From UBA5078 sp033721235 (GTDB taxonomy: Bacteria; Pseudomonadota; Gammaproteobacteria; Pseudomonadales; Pseudohongiellaceae), in NCBI GenBank assembly GCA_033721235.1, contig JAWWAY010000002.1:254059-318058 (forward strand): DNA of 64,000 nucleotides, given 5' to 3'. The translations under genes were made by a program, and so were the position numbers. Positions 1-7,818 of the stretch are shown here, one piece after another; position 1 is the stretch's first letter, and the number at the start of each line of letters is the position of its first letter. The notes under the pieces were generated by a model that did not search any database, was not told the DNA's origin, and worked only from the letters and a program-made list of their open reading frames with translations.

Positions 1-112
1 TACAGACAGCCGCGTTGCGGCCAGATTTATTAAACTCACTCTTTTGAACTTTCCAAGGCGAACCATCGATCATGATGACTTGGCCTGAACGACACTCTTG
101 TGCGGTTTTCAT
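1..112 (-). CDS. efp: Elongation factor P, N-terminal part (cut by window edge)
   Basis: Elongation factor P relieves ribosome stalling at polyproline stretches. Only the first 37 residues are in the window, starting at the ATG at 110-112 (MKTAQECRSGQVIMIDG...). The KOW-like N-terminal domain is clear, with the loop KSGRNAAV. Counting from Met1, the loop arginine is Arg32. This is the residue rhamnosylated by EarP in the Pseudomonas/Neisseria type of EF-P, as opposed to the lysine of the E. coli type. The gene lies just downstream of earP on the same strand with a gap of about 73 bases, so the modifying enzyme and its substrate may share a transcript. Confidence 0.95.
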   Translation of the reverse strand, partial: MKTAQECRSGQVIMIDGSPWKVQKSEFNKSGRNAAVC

Positions 113-185
113 AGCTTAATTCTCAACTAATATTAACGATTGCTTGAACTACTGGGTTTATATTGCCGTCACATGGAATGACGTC

Positions 186-1442
186 TTAAATAGAAGCACT
201 CTCGTGCTCCCGACAAAACTGCAATAAATTGGTCGAAAGATCAGGCAATTGCAATAGTGTCGTGCGCCACTGCACGGCTAAATCTTGAAGCTGCGGCAGC
301 TGTGGGCGCAGATGATGCCATAAATCCGCACAATCTTCATCCAGATTCCATTTGCGCCACATATTAGCCAGCAGGGCATAGAGTTCCCGATCGCCAGTCT
401 CGGCTAGCCCCTCCCCCATACGCTCAAGGAAAGCCTCCAGTTTGTCCATATGCACCCCCTCCTCCTGAGGATAAATATGCCATAAGAATGGGCGCCCAGC
501 CCACTGAGCACGGACAAAGGAGTCTTCCCCGCGCACGATATTGAAGTCGCATACGCTCAGAAGGCGGTCATAGTCGCTCTGGGAAAGAAACGGAATAATA
601 TGGACTGTAAGCCTGCCAATGGAATGGGAACCTGGCTGTGCTATGGCAGCAGAGCCTAGCAAGCCCTCTAGCCCCTGTAGCGCTCTACCTAAAGGAATAA
701 AACAGTGCGTTGCCTGCTCCTGCTCAGCCATAGCCTGCAGTACTCCCAGCAAAGACGGCGCGGGGTAAGAAAATACGCTAAGCCAAAGCTCAGCGCTCGA
801 TGCCTGAACGCCACCCATATCGCTAAGGAACTGCCTGCGGGAGAGTTCAATCCTTGACTGCCAACGACAATGTTGCGCGACAACACCCTTCTCCCGCAGC
901 AAGCCTCCTGTGGCAGCAGAATAGCCCGGAAAGAAAAAATACTTGGAGCGCTGCACGCTCTGGCCATTCGGCAAGCCGATAGAGATCATGGATGGCAAGC
1001 CATGACAATCATCCGGCCATGACTCGGCGCTCAAGTACTCCAAGTTTAGCCACACGGGAGGGTCGGCCTGCTCGGCCATAAGAAGCTGGGCGGTCTCCGG
1101 CAGATGACAGGCAAAGGCCTCGATTAGCACCGCTGCACCAGAAACCCAGTGGCGCAGCTGCGCATCACTAGAATCCGAGTCCTGCCAATGAATAATCGAC
1201 ACGCCTTCAAATTCGAGGCTATCGACTGAATCGCCGGTCCCCAGTGCCAAGAACTGCGCCATGGCGGAAAAATCATCAACGAATAGCGCCACTTCCAAAT
1301 TGTGTTCGGAAACCAATTGGCGAGCCAAGCGCCAGCAAACCCCCATATCGCCGAAGTTATCCACCACGGCACAAAACAACACCCAGGTTTGTTTTGCGGT
1401 ATTAGCAGGCGCGAGATTATGTAGATTTTGGGGAGTGGACAC
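186..1442 (-). CDS. earP: EF-P arginine rhamnosyltransferase EarP
   Basis: EarP (formerly DUF2331) transfers rhamnose from dTDP-rhamnose to Arg32 of EF-P in the cytoplasm. The signature FCAVVDNFGDMGVCWRLARQ is present near the N-terminus. Its two aspartates, four residues apart, match the catalytic D13/D17 pair known in the family. The nucleotide-binding motif RGEDSFVRAQWAGRPFLWH lies in the C-terminal half. Length (about 418 aa) is slightly above the usual 370-390 because of an N-terminal extension. The frame stays open to a TTG at 1463, but the GTG at 1442 has a better-placed AGAG, so I chose it; the true start may be further in. It is upstream of and codirectional with efp, which supports the assignment. 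Confidence 0.93.
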   Translation of the reverse strand: MSTPQNLHNLAPANTAKQTWVLFCAVVDNFGDMGVCWRLARQLVSEHNLEVALFVDDFSAMAQFLALGTGDSVDSLEFEGVSIIHWQDSDSSDAQLRHWVSGAAVLIEAFACHLPETAQLLMAEQADPPVWLNLEYLSAESWPDDCHGLPSMISIGLPNGQSVQRSKYFFFPGYSAATGGLLREKGVVAQHCRWQSRIELSRRQFLSDMGGVQASSAELWLSVFSYPAPSLLGVLQAMAEQEQATHCFIPLGRALQGLEGLLGSAAIAQPGSHSIGRLTVHIIPFLSQSDYDRLLSVCDFNIVRGEDSFVRAQWAGRPFLWHIYPQEEGVHMDKLEAFLERMGEGLAETGDRELYALLANMWRKWNLDEDCADLWHHLRPQLPQLQDLAVQWRTTLLQLPDLSTNLLQFCREHESASI

Positions 1443-1555
1443 GAAAAACTCTAAGTACGACAACAGTTCAGCAAGAATACCTCAGCCGTCACAATAAGGA
1501 AATTAGTCACCAGAAGCCAACAAAAACAGTGCATTTCGCCGCAAATTGAACATGC

Positions 1556-1561
1556 TAGAAT
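1556..1561 (+). promoter_or_regulatory. Candidate -10 element for ppdK
   Basis: TAGAAT matches the sigma-70 -10 consensus at 5 of 6 positions. No convincing -35 lies 16-18 bases upstream. If real, transcription would start near 1568-1570, which makes the first in-frame ATG at 1573 nearly leaderless and favours an internal start for ppdK. Confidence 0.35.
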
Positions 1562-1650
1562 AGCCTTTCGCTATGGATTTTAGTGGTCACTTGTTTTATC
1601 CTGCCGCTCCACATCTCATGAGCAGCCTTGGGACTATGAAACAGAGTAAG

Positions 1651-4407
1651 ATGAATAAGACCACAGCGACATCAAAGAGCACGTCAGCTAACGCTGCAAA
1701 AGCCTCTAAAAGCACACAATACGTTTATAACTTCGGGAAGCAAACCGATGGCAACGCAACTATGCGCGAGCTATTGGGCGGCAAAGGTGCCAACTTGGCC
1801 GAAATGGCCTCTATAGGCCTTCCAGTTCCCCCCGGCTTCACGATCAGCACAGAAGTATGTACTTACTTCTATGATCATGGCCGCAGCTATCCTCGCTCAC
1901 TTGATGGCGATGTGAAGAAAGCGGTAAAGCTCATTGAAGACCAGCTAGACAAGCAGTTTGGCGGCAATGATAACCCGCTACTGGTTTCTGTTCGCTCAGG
2001 CGCTAGAGACTCTATGCCAGGCATGATGGATACTATCCTCAACCTAGGCCTCAATGATGTAACGGTTGAAGGACTTGCCAATATTTCTGGCAACCCTCGC
2101 TTTGCATGGGACTGCTACCGTCGCTTCATCCAAATGTACGGCGACGTGGTGATGGGCGTTCAAGCTGCAGACGAAGAGTCTCACGACCCCTTCCACGAAG
2201 CATTAGACGCTGCCAAAGCAGCTAAAGGCGTCAGCCTCGACACCGAGCTCACGGTTGAAGACCTAAAAGAGCTAGTCGATGAGTACAAGCGCATTATCCA
2301 CAAGCATACTGGTTCAGCTTTCCCACAAGATGTATATGAACAGCTCTGGGGCGCTACCGGGGCCGTATTCGGCTCTTGGAAGAACGATCGCGCTATCCTT
2401 TATCGTCAGCAATACGGCATTCCGGCAGAGTGGGGCACAGCGGTTAATATCCAAGCCATGGTATTCGGTAATGCTGGGGACGACAGTGCCACCGGCGTTG
2501 CCTTTACTCGCGACCCTGCCAACGGCGAGAAAGCTTTCTACGGCGAATACCTAGTAAATGCCCAAGGCGAAGATGTTGTCGCGGGCGTGCGTACTCCTAA
2601 AGCTATTTCTGCCATGGCAGAGGAGCTACCAAAGAGCTTCGCAGCACTCGAGAAAGTTCGCACCAAGCTAGAAAAACACTTTAAGGATATGCAGGACTTC
2701 GAATTTACGATCGAAAAAGGTCGTCTATTCATGCTGCAAACTCGTAATGGCAAGCGCACCGGTCTGGCCGCTATTCGCATCGCGGTAGAGATGGTGAAAG
2801 AGCGCTTAATGGATCAAAAGACTGCCTTGTTGAAAATTCCAGCAGAGTCGGTCGACACCTTATTGGTTCCTATTTTTGATGAACGCGCGCAGAAAGACGC
2901 CAAGCTTATTGGTTCCGGCCTACCAGCGGGCCCAGGCGCCGCAACTGGTCGCATCGCCTTCACGGCCGCAGCTGCCGAAATAGAATCGCGCAAAGGTAAT
3001 AAAGTAGTATTGTGCCGTACAGAGACATCTCCAGATGATCTTAAAGGCATGCTCTACTCTCAAGGCATTCTGACCACCCGCGGTGGCGTATCCTCGCACG
3101 CCGCACTAGTTGCTCGCCAACTAGGTAAGGTGTGTGTATGTGGCGCCGGCGACGTTACCATCAATTACGAAAAGCGCACTCTAACCGCTGGCGGTGTTGT
3201 GCTAAAAGAAGGCGACTACATCTCTATCAACGGGACAACTGGCGCCATCTATGAAGGCTTAATCGAAAGCGCCGACTCTGAGGTGAAGCGTGTTCTCGAA
3301 GGCAGCTTGAAGCCAGAGAAGAGCTACACCTATGAGCTTTTCAAGACGGTAATGGATTGGTCCGACAAGTACCGCACACTGCGCATTCGCACCAATGCTG
3401 ACACGCCAGCCATGGCCGAGACTGCAGTCGCATACGGCGCTGAAGGTATTGGCCTGTGCCGTACCGAGCACATGTTCTTCGAAGGCGATCGCATCGACTA
3501 TATGCGTCAGATGATATTGGCCGTCGACCAAGTGCAGCGTAAAGAAGCACTGAAAAAACTCCTGCCTTTCCAGCGCAAAGACTTTGTTGGTTTGTTCAAA
3601 GCAATGGCCGGTCGCCCAGTGACTATTCGCTTGCTTGACCCACCTTTACATGAATTCCTACCTCAGGATGACGCAGTTCGTCGCCAATTGGCAGACAAAT
3701 TAGGTCTACCCTTGGAGTTTGTGATCGAACGCATCAAGGCTCTTCATGAAGAGAACCCAATGCTCGGCTGTCGTGGCTGCCGCTTAGGTATTCTTTACCC
3801 CGAAATCACCGAAATGCAGGTACGCGCTCTATTCGAAGCTGCCGCCTCTGTGATGACAGCGAAGAACCCGATCGAAGTTAACCCTGAGATCATGATTCCA
3901 CTAGTGGGCTTCCAAGCAGAATTGGCCGACCAGCTCGAGATCGTGCATCGTGTTGCCGACGAAGTGCAACAGAAGAACAATATCAAGATCAAGTATCTTG
4001 TGGGAACAATGGTAGAGGTGCCACGTGCCGCCATTACAGCAGAAGATATTGCGAAGACGGCTCAGTTCTTCAGCTTCGGCACCAACGACCTGACGCAAAC
4101 GACTCTCGGTCTAAGCCGCGACGATATGGGCTTGTTCTATGACGAGTACCAACGCAAAGAAATTTACAACAAGAACCCATTTGCAAGCCTCGACCAATCT
4201 GGTGTTGGCAAGCTCATGGAGTTTGCTGTAGAGAATGGCCGCAAGTCGCGCCCAGACCTGAAGCTCGGTATTTGTGGCGAGCATGCGGGTGACCCAGGTT
4301 CAATCGCGTTCTGCCACAACCTAGGCTTGCAGTATGTAAGCTGTTCTCCGCCCCGCGTACCCATTGCGCGCTTAGCAGCGGCACAAGCCGCGCTGCAGGC
4401 GAAGTAA
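1651..4407 (+). CDS. ppdK: Pyruvate, phosphate dikinase
   Basis: PPDK interconverts pyruvate + ATP + Pi and phosphoenolpyruvate + AMP + PPi, and so links C3 metabolism to gluconeogenesis. The N-terminal ATP-grasp domain opens with YVYNFGKQTDG and GGKGANLAEM. The swivelling phosphohistidine domain has TTRGGVSSHAALVARQ, where the His is the phosphate carrier. The C-terminal TIM barrel has GCRGCRLG and the catalytic-cysteine motif GICGEHAGDP. The frame is open from 1573; ATGs at 1618, 1636 and 1651 are also possible. I chose 1651 because AGAGTAAG precedes it and because a -10-like TAGAAT sits only 12 bases before 1573. The 20-odd residues before YVYNFG are rich in Ser/Thr/Lys and look dispensable. 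A strong terminator follows. Confidence 0.95.
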   Translation: MNKTTATSKSTSANAAKASKSTQYVYNFGKQTDGNATMRELLGGKGANLAEMASIGLPVPPGFTISTEVCTYFYDHGRSYPRSLDGDVKKAVKLIEDQLDKQFGGNDNPLLVSVRSGARDSMPGMMDTILNLGLNDVTVEGLANISGNPRFAWDCYRRFIQMYGDVVMGVQAADEESHDPFHEALDAAKAAKGVSLDTELTVEDLKELVDEYKRIIHKHTGSAFPQDVYEQLWGATGAVFGSWKNDRAILYRQQYGIPAEWGTAVNIQAMVFGNAGDDSATGVAFTRDPANGEKAFYGEYLVNAQGEDVVAGVRTPKAISAMAEELPKSFAALEKVRTKLEKHFKDMQDFEFTIEKGRLFMLQTRNGKRTGLAAIRIAVEMVKERLMDQKTALLKIPAESVDTLLVPIFDERAQKDAKLIGSGLPAGPGAATGRIAFTAAAAEIESRKGNKVVLCRTETSPDDLKGMLYSQGILTTRGGVSSHAALVARQLGKVCVCGAGDVTINYEKRTLTAGGVVLKEGDYISINGTTGAIYEGLIESADSEVKRVLEGSLKPEKSYTYELFKTVMDWSDKYRTLRIRTNADTPAMAETAVAYGAEGIGLCRTEHMFFEGDRIDYMRQMILAVDQVQRKEALKKLLPFQRKDFVGLFKAMAGRPVTIRLLDPPLHEFLPQDDAVRRQLADKLGLPLEFVIERIKALHEENPMLGCRGCRLGILYPEITEMQVRALFEAAASVMTAKNPIEVNPEIMIPLVGFQAELADQLEIVHRVADEVQQKNNIKIKYLVGTMVEVPRAAITAEDIAKTAQFFSFGTNDLTQTTLGLSRDDMGLFYDEYQRKEIYNKNPFASLDQSGVGKLMEFAVENGRKSRPDLKLGICGEHAGDPGSIAFCHNLGLQYVSCSPPRVPIARLAAAQAALQAK

Positions 4408-4410
4408 AAA

Positions 4411-4445
4411 AAAGCCCCGAGCGATAACCAATCCCTCGGGGCTTT
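4411..4445. terminator. Bidirectional intrinsic terminator between ppdK and the LplT-PlsC gene
   Basis: An 11-bp stem (4411-4421 with 4435-4445) encloses a 13-base loop and is followed by a T run on the plus strand. An A run before the stem supplies the T run for the minus strand. It sits between the converging ends of ppdK and the fusion gene. Confidence 0.9.
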
Positions 4446-4463
4446 TTTTGTGCCAGGAAAAGC

Positions 4464-6347
4464 TTAGCGCTTATCGCCTCGCATCTGCTTTACGATTTCT
4501 TCGAGTTTCTCAGCGCTAGCCTCGGCTGCAGGTATCGGCTCGCCCACCAATAACTCTACCGTGCCCCTGAAATACGTAGGCAACCCCCTCATGGCAGCGC
4601 CTCTTCTGCGACTAAACCAAGTACGCCAAAGCCCTCTTAATGCCATCGGCACCACCATGACAGGATTGCGTTCCAATATACGTTCTACGCCTCGTTTGAA
4701 CTGTCCCACCTCACCATCACTCGTCAACTTTCCTTCCGGAAAAATACAGACGACATCACCATTATCCAAGGCTGCACTTATCTTATCGAAGGCCTCGTTC
4801 ATCAAAGCCACGTCTTCAGACGCAGGCGCGATAGGAATGGCGTTTGCCATCTTGAACAAGGCGCCTACCAAAGGCGCGTTGAATATCTTGTGGTACATCA
4901 CAAAGCGGATATTGCGTTTACTGCTTGCCGCGATAATGAGCGCATCTACGAAGCTCACATGGTTCGCCACGATCACGCTGGGCTCATACAGCGGAATTCT
5001 ATCGACATTTTCGCTGCGCACTCGATAAATAAAGCGAATCAGCAACCAAATTGTCGCTCGAAAAATAAACTCGGGCACCTGCTTAAAAATGTAACAAGCG
5101 ATGGCGATATTCACTAGCGCCGTGATGAATAGTAATTGGGGAATAGTGTAGCCGCTAGAGAGCAAGGCGATGGCATACACGCCCGATAGCACCATAAAAA
5201 AAGCATTGAGAATATTACCTGCCGATACAATTTGAGAGAGATGCTTCGACTTAGTTCTGCTCTGCACCATGGCATATAGAGGCACGGTGAATATGCCACC
5301 AAACAGGCCTATCAGTACAATATCAATAAGCGCATGAACCCCAGCCCCCCTTGAAAGAAACTCTAGCGCGCCCATCGTCGCACCCCCATCGGCATTTGGG
5401 TACAAGCGATACAGGTCGAGCGTAAACAAACTAATACCGAAGGCGCCAATAGGAACAATACCCGGCTCTACTCGACCAGCGGATAGCCTTGAACAAATCA
5501 AAGACCCGGCACCCACGCCCACGGAAAATGCCGCGAGAATGACGGTGGTGACAGACTCATCTCCACCTAAACTAAACTGCGTGTAGTTGGGGATCTGGGC
5601 CAATATGACCGCGCCAAAGAACCAGAACCAAGCAATGCCCAACTGAGACTGCATCACGGCTTTATTTTGTGTCGCAAGCTGGTAAAGCGTTCGCAGCTGA
5701 GAGAGTGGATTCCAGTTTATTTTGAGATTGGGGTCAGTGGCTGGCGTCATCGGAATAGATCGGCTCGCAATATAACCGGCAACAGCGACACACAATAGTG
5801 TCGTAGTCACGGCAAGAATGGCATTAGCTTCTAACGCAATAAGAACTCCTCCGAGCAAAGTTCCAATCAGAATCGCAAGAAAGGTTCCCATTTCGACCAG
5901 ACCATTGCCGCCAGTGAGCTCTTCACGCCTCAAATGTTGAGGTAAGATGCTGTACTTTATAGGACCAAACGCTGCCGACTGCACACCGAGTAAAAACAGC
6001 ACCGCTAACATAAACCCAATATTGTCGAGATACAGCGACGCGCCAGCTAGTAAAACAATAATAATTTCACAGAGCTTGATCAGCCGAATACTTTTCGATT
6101 TTTCAAACTTCTCCGCGAACTGCCCGAAGGTAGTGGAGAACAAAAAGAACGGCAGGATAAAAAGTATTGCAGCCGCATTGACAAGCAAGCCCGATTCCAC
6201 ACCAAGCTCTTCGACACTACGAAATGCAATTAGAATGAGCAGGGCATTTTTAAAAATATTATCATTCAGCGCGCCCAGTACCTGAGTGATAAAAAAGGGC
6301 AGGAAACGTTTTTGCTTAAGTAAGCTTGCTTGGGTATCTGCAGACAT
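4464..6347 (-). CDS. MFS lysophospholipid transporter (LplT-like) fused to PlsC-type acyltransferase
   Basis: The first ~420 residues form a 12-helix major facilitator domain resembling the lysophospholipid flippase LplT (LKQKRFLPFFITQVLGALND start). The last ~190 residues form a PlsC/LPLAT acyltransferase with the HX4D motif in VANHVSFVDALII and the FPEG motif in CIFPEGKLTSDGEVGQFKRG. By family knowledge the pair would import lysophospholipid and re-acylate it. Large three-domain relatives also carry an acyl-ACP/AMP-binding synthetase domain; that domain is absent here and the protein stops after PlsC. ATGs lie at 6353 and 6347; the AGGGAG is spaced 7 bases from the second, so 6347 is preferred. 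No downstream partner is in the same operon. Confidence 0.85.
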   Translation of the reverse strand: MSADTQASLLKQKRFLPFFITQVLGALNDNIFKNALLILIAFRSVEELGVESGLLVNAAAILFILPFFLFSTTFGQFAEKFEKSKSIRLIKLCEIIIVLLAGASLYLDNIGFMLAVLFLLGVQSAAFGPIKYSILPQHLRREELTGGNGLVEMGTFLAILIGTLLGGVLIALEANAILAVTTTLLCVAVAGYIASRSIPMTPATDPNLKINWNPLSQLRTLYQLATQNKAVMQSQLGIAWFWFFGAVILAQIPNYTQFSLGGDESVTTVILAAFSVGVGAGSLICSRLSAGRVEPGIVPIGAFGISLFTLDLYRLYPNADGGATMGALEFLSRGAGVHALIDIVLIGLFGGIFTVPLYAMVQSRTKSKHLSQIVSAGNILNAFFMVLSGVYAIALLSSGYTIPQLLFITALVNIAIACYIFKQVPEFIFRATIWLLIRFIYRVRSENVDRIPLYEPSVIVANHVSFVDALIIAASSKRNIRFVMYHKIFNAPLVGALFKMANAIPIAPASEDVALMNEAFDKISAALDNGDVVCIFPEGKLTSDGEVGQFKRGVERILERNPVMVVPMALRGLWRTWFSRRRGAAMRGLPTYFRGTVELLVGEPIPAAEASAEKLEEIVKQMRGDKR

Positions 6348-6390
6348 TTTCATTCTCCCTATGAGAGCTCTGGCATTAACGCAGTGCTAC

Positions 6391-7125
6391 TTACGTCCTT
6401 CGTAAACGCGAAAATATGGGTGTTTCCCACGGCCTCGCAGCAAGCACAAAACTGACGCCTCTGCGCGCGCCTTTGGGAAGTGACTCGTCCTCGACATGCA
6501 TCGCATTTATTTCATCGACGAGTTTATCCATTCCCTCAATCGCTTTCTGCAAGGACGCATCCGACAACATAGTACTGACAAAGACCCTCTTCTGATCAGC
6601 GCTATTGAACGAAGAGTTAAAGAAATCGGCTTGCACTTGATGCTCGAAAAACTGCTGAATCGGGCCATTAGACAGCCATCTAAATCCTCGCGAGACTAAT
6701 AGGCGATAATGATTATTCGGGCGCAGCTCAATAATACGCATACGATCCAGTTTCGCCATCAAGCGTATGCATTCATGCTCGCAGATTTCGTAGGTCTGAA
6801 TAATCTCCTCGAAGCTCCAACGATTGAGTAAAGCATGAGCGACACATAATAATCGCTCATCGGCTACCAGCTCCGACTCCTGTTCTAGAGTCAGGGCATT
6901 GAGCTTGCTGCGCTCGGCTTCCGCTTGCCTCATCATTGATAGCAGATCTGTCCCTAGGTATTGGCACACCGCCTCCAAGCGCACAAGCGTAAACGGGCCT
7001 TGCGCGAATAAACGCTTAACGCTGGCATGGGACAGATCCAGTACCACACACAAATCGGCATAGGTTTTTCCTTGACGTTTAAGCTCCCGCTTTACCGTGT
7101 CTACGAGTCTTTGAGAATCTCTCAT
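6391..7125 (-). CDS. XRE-family helix-turn-helix regulator
   Basis: A 244-residue protein. Residues ~1-60 look like a Cro/CI-type HTH (TYADLCVVLDLSHASVKRLF), followed by an uncharacterised helical region with no recognised ligand domain. The start ATG at 7125 is preceded by GGAG at a good distance. It is the last gene of the minus block before a 0.7-kb gap and is separated from the LplT-PlsC gene by only ~40 bases, so the two may be cotranscribed. The target is unknown. Similar one-HTH proteins of this length are common in marine gammaproteobacteria. Confidence 0.75.
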   Translation of the reverse strand: MRDSQRLVDTVKRELKRQGKTYADLCVVLDLSHASVKRLFAQGPFTLVRLEAVCQYLGTDLLSMMRQAEAERSKLNALTLEQESELVADERLLCVAHALLNRWSFEEIIQTYEICEHECIRLMAKLDRMRIIELRPNNHYRLLVSRGFRWLSNGPIQQFFEHQVQADFFNSSFNSADQKRVFVSTMLSDASLQKAIEGMDKLVDEINAMHVEDESLPKGARRGVSFVLAARPWETPIFSRLRRT

Positions 7126-7818
7126 GCATCACTCCGAATAGCACTCAGGGCCAAATGAGTAAAAAATGCCCACTTTCGCGAAATTGTCACCTAAAATTAC
7201 AAATACGATTACGGTATTGACCGCACCATCTAACAAGCTTTCCTAAAGACGCATTAATTAAACCCTTATGCGTAGCTATTCGCAATAAATTACTAATAAG
7301 TATTATTTAATGATACCTAGCAAGCAGGAATTAGAGACTTATGGGAGTTAAAATCAAGGGCTGAAAAATAGCATTTCTAGCAATCCAGTAAGCTTTCATT
7401 CAGCTTCATAACAGCACCATTGCATCATCAGGGATCCACACGAGAGTCCGAGCGTTGTTCAAAAGCAGTATTGGCGCCCGAAGGGGCGAAAGGAAGATCT
7501 CAAAACGGGTAGTTTTTATGCTTATTTTTCATCTACTTACACATATCTTACGTATCAGTAGCAAGGACCAAGGCAATGAGCGAGCGCTCGGCTACACACA
7601 GACGTTTTCATTGCTTAGCAAAACACGGCAAAGTTTGGGCGCAAGCCCCGCTGACACCGGCCCAAACCCTTGCGCCGCCGGTGCTAAACGCGTAGCATTT
7701 GACCGGATTGCGCCGTCCATTTTTGTAGCTATTTAAAATCTATATTTACAGCTTTTGAATGATAATAAGCAAGGCAAGTGCGCACAGGATAAAAGACATA
7801 ATTTCGGGAGAGTCGAAA
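7126..7818. other. 693-base non-coding gap with a structured leader
   Basis: I see no convincing gene here. The left part (7126-7400) is AT-rich and probably holds the divergent promoters of the XRE gene and the PQQ dehydrogenase. From 7443 the sequence becomes GC-rich and hairpin-forming: CGCCC-GAAG-GGGCG at about 7470-7485, and a set of competing stems at 7633-7697 described separately. An open frame at 7455-7736 starts with TTG, lacks a ribosome site and has no protein-like pattern. Confidence 0.6.
7633..7697 (+). promoter_or_regulatory. Leader RNA with mutually exclusive stems upstream of the PQQ dehydrogenase
   Basis: Four perfect pairings can be drawn. A: GTTTGGGC 7633-7640 with 7660-7667. 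B: GGCGCAAG 7638-7645 with 7669-7676. C: CACCGGC 7655-7661 with 7677-7683. D: TGCTA 7682-7686 with 7693-7697. A overlaps both B and C and excludes them, while B and C interleave as a pseudoknot whose 3' strands are contiguous. This is what a switching leader would look like. I cannot match it to a known riboswitch class. The dehydrogenase start lies about 120 bases downstream. Confidence 0.4.

Noticed and set aside
7630..7700. Cyclic di-GMP-I (GEMM) riboswitch
   Set aside because: GCGCAAGCC resembles part of the GEMM core, but the required GNRA loop, receptor and GGCAAACC order are not present.
7455..7736. 93-codon open frame upstream of the PQQ dehydrogenase
   Set aside because: TTG start, no ribosome site, no protein-like pattern, and it runs through the strongly hairpin-forming leader.
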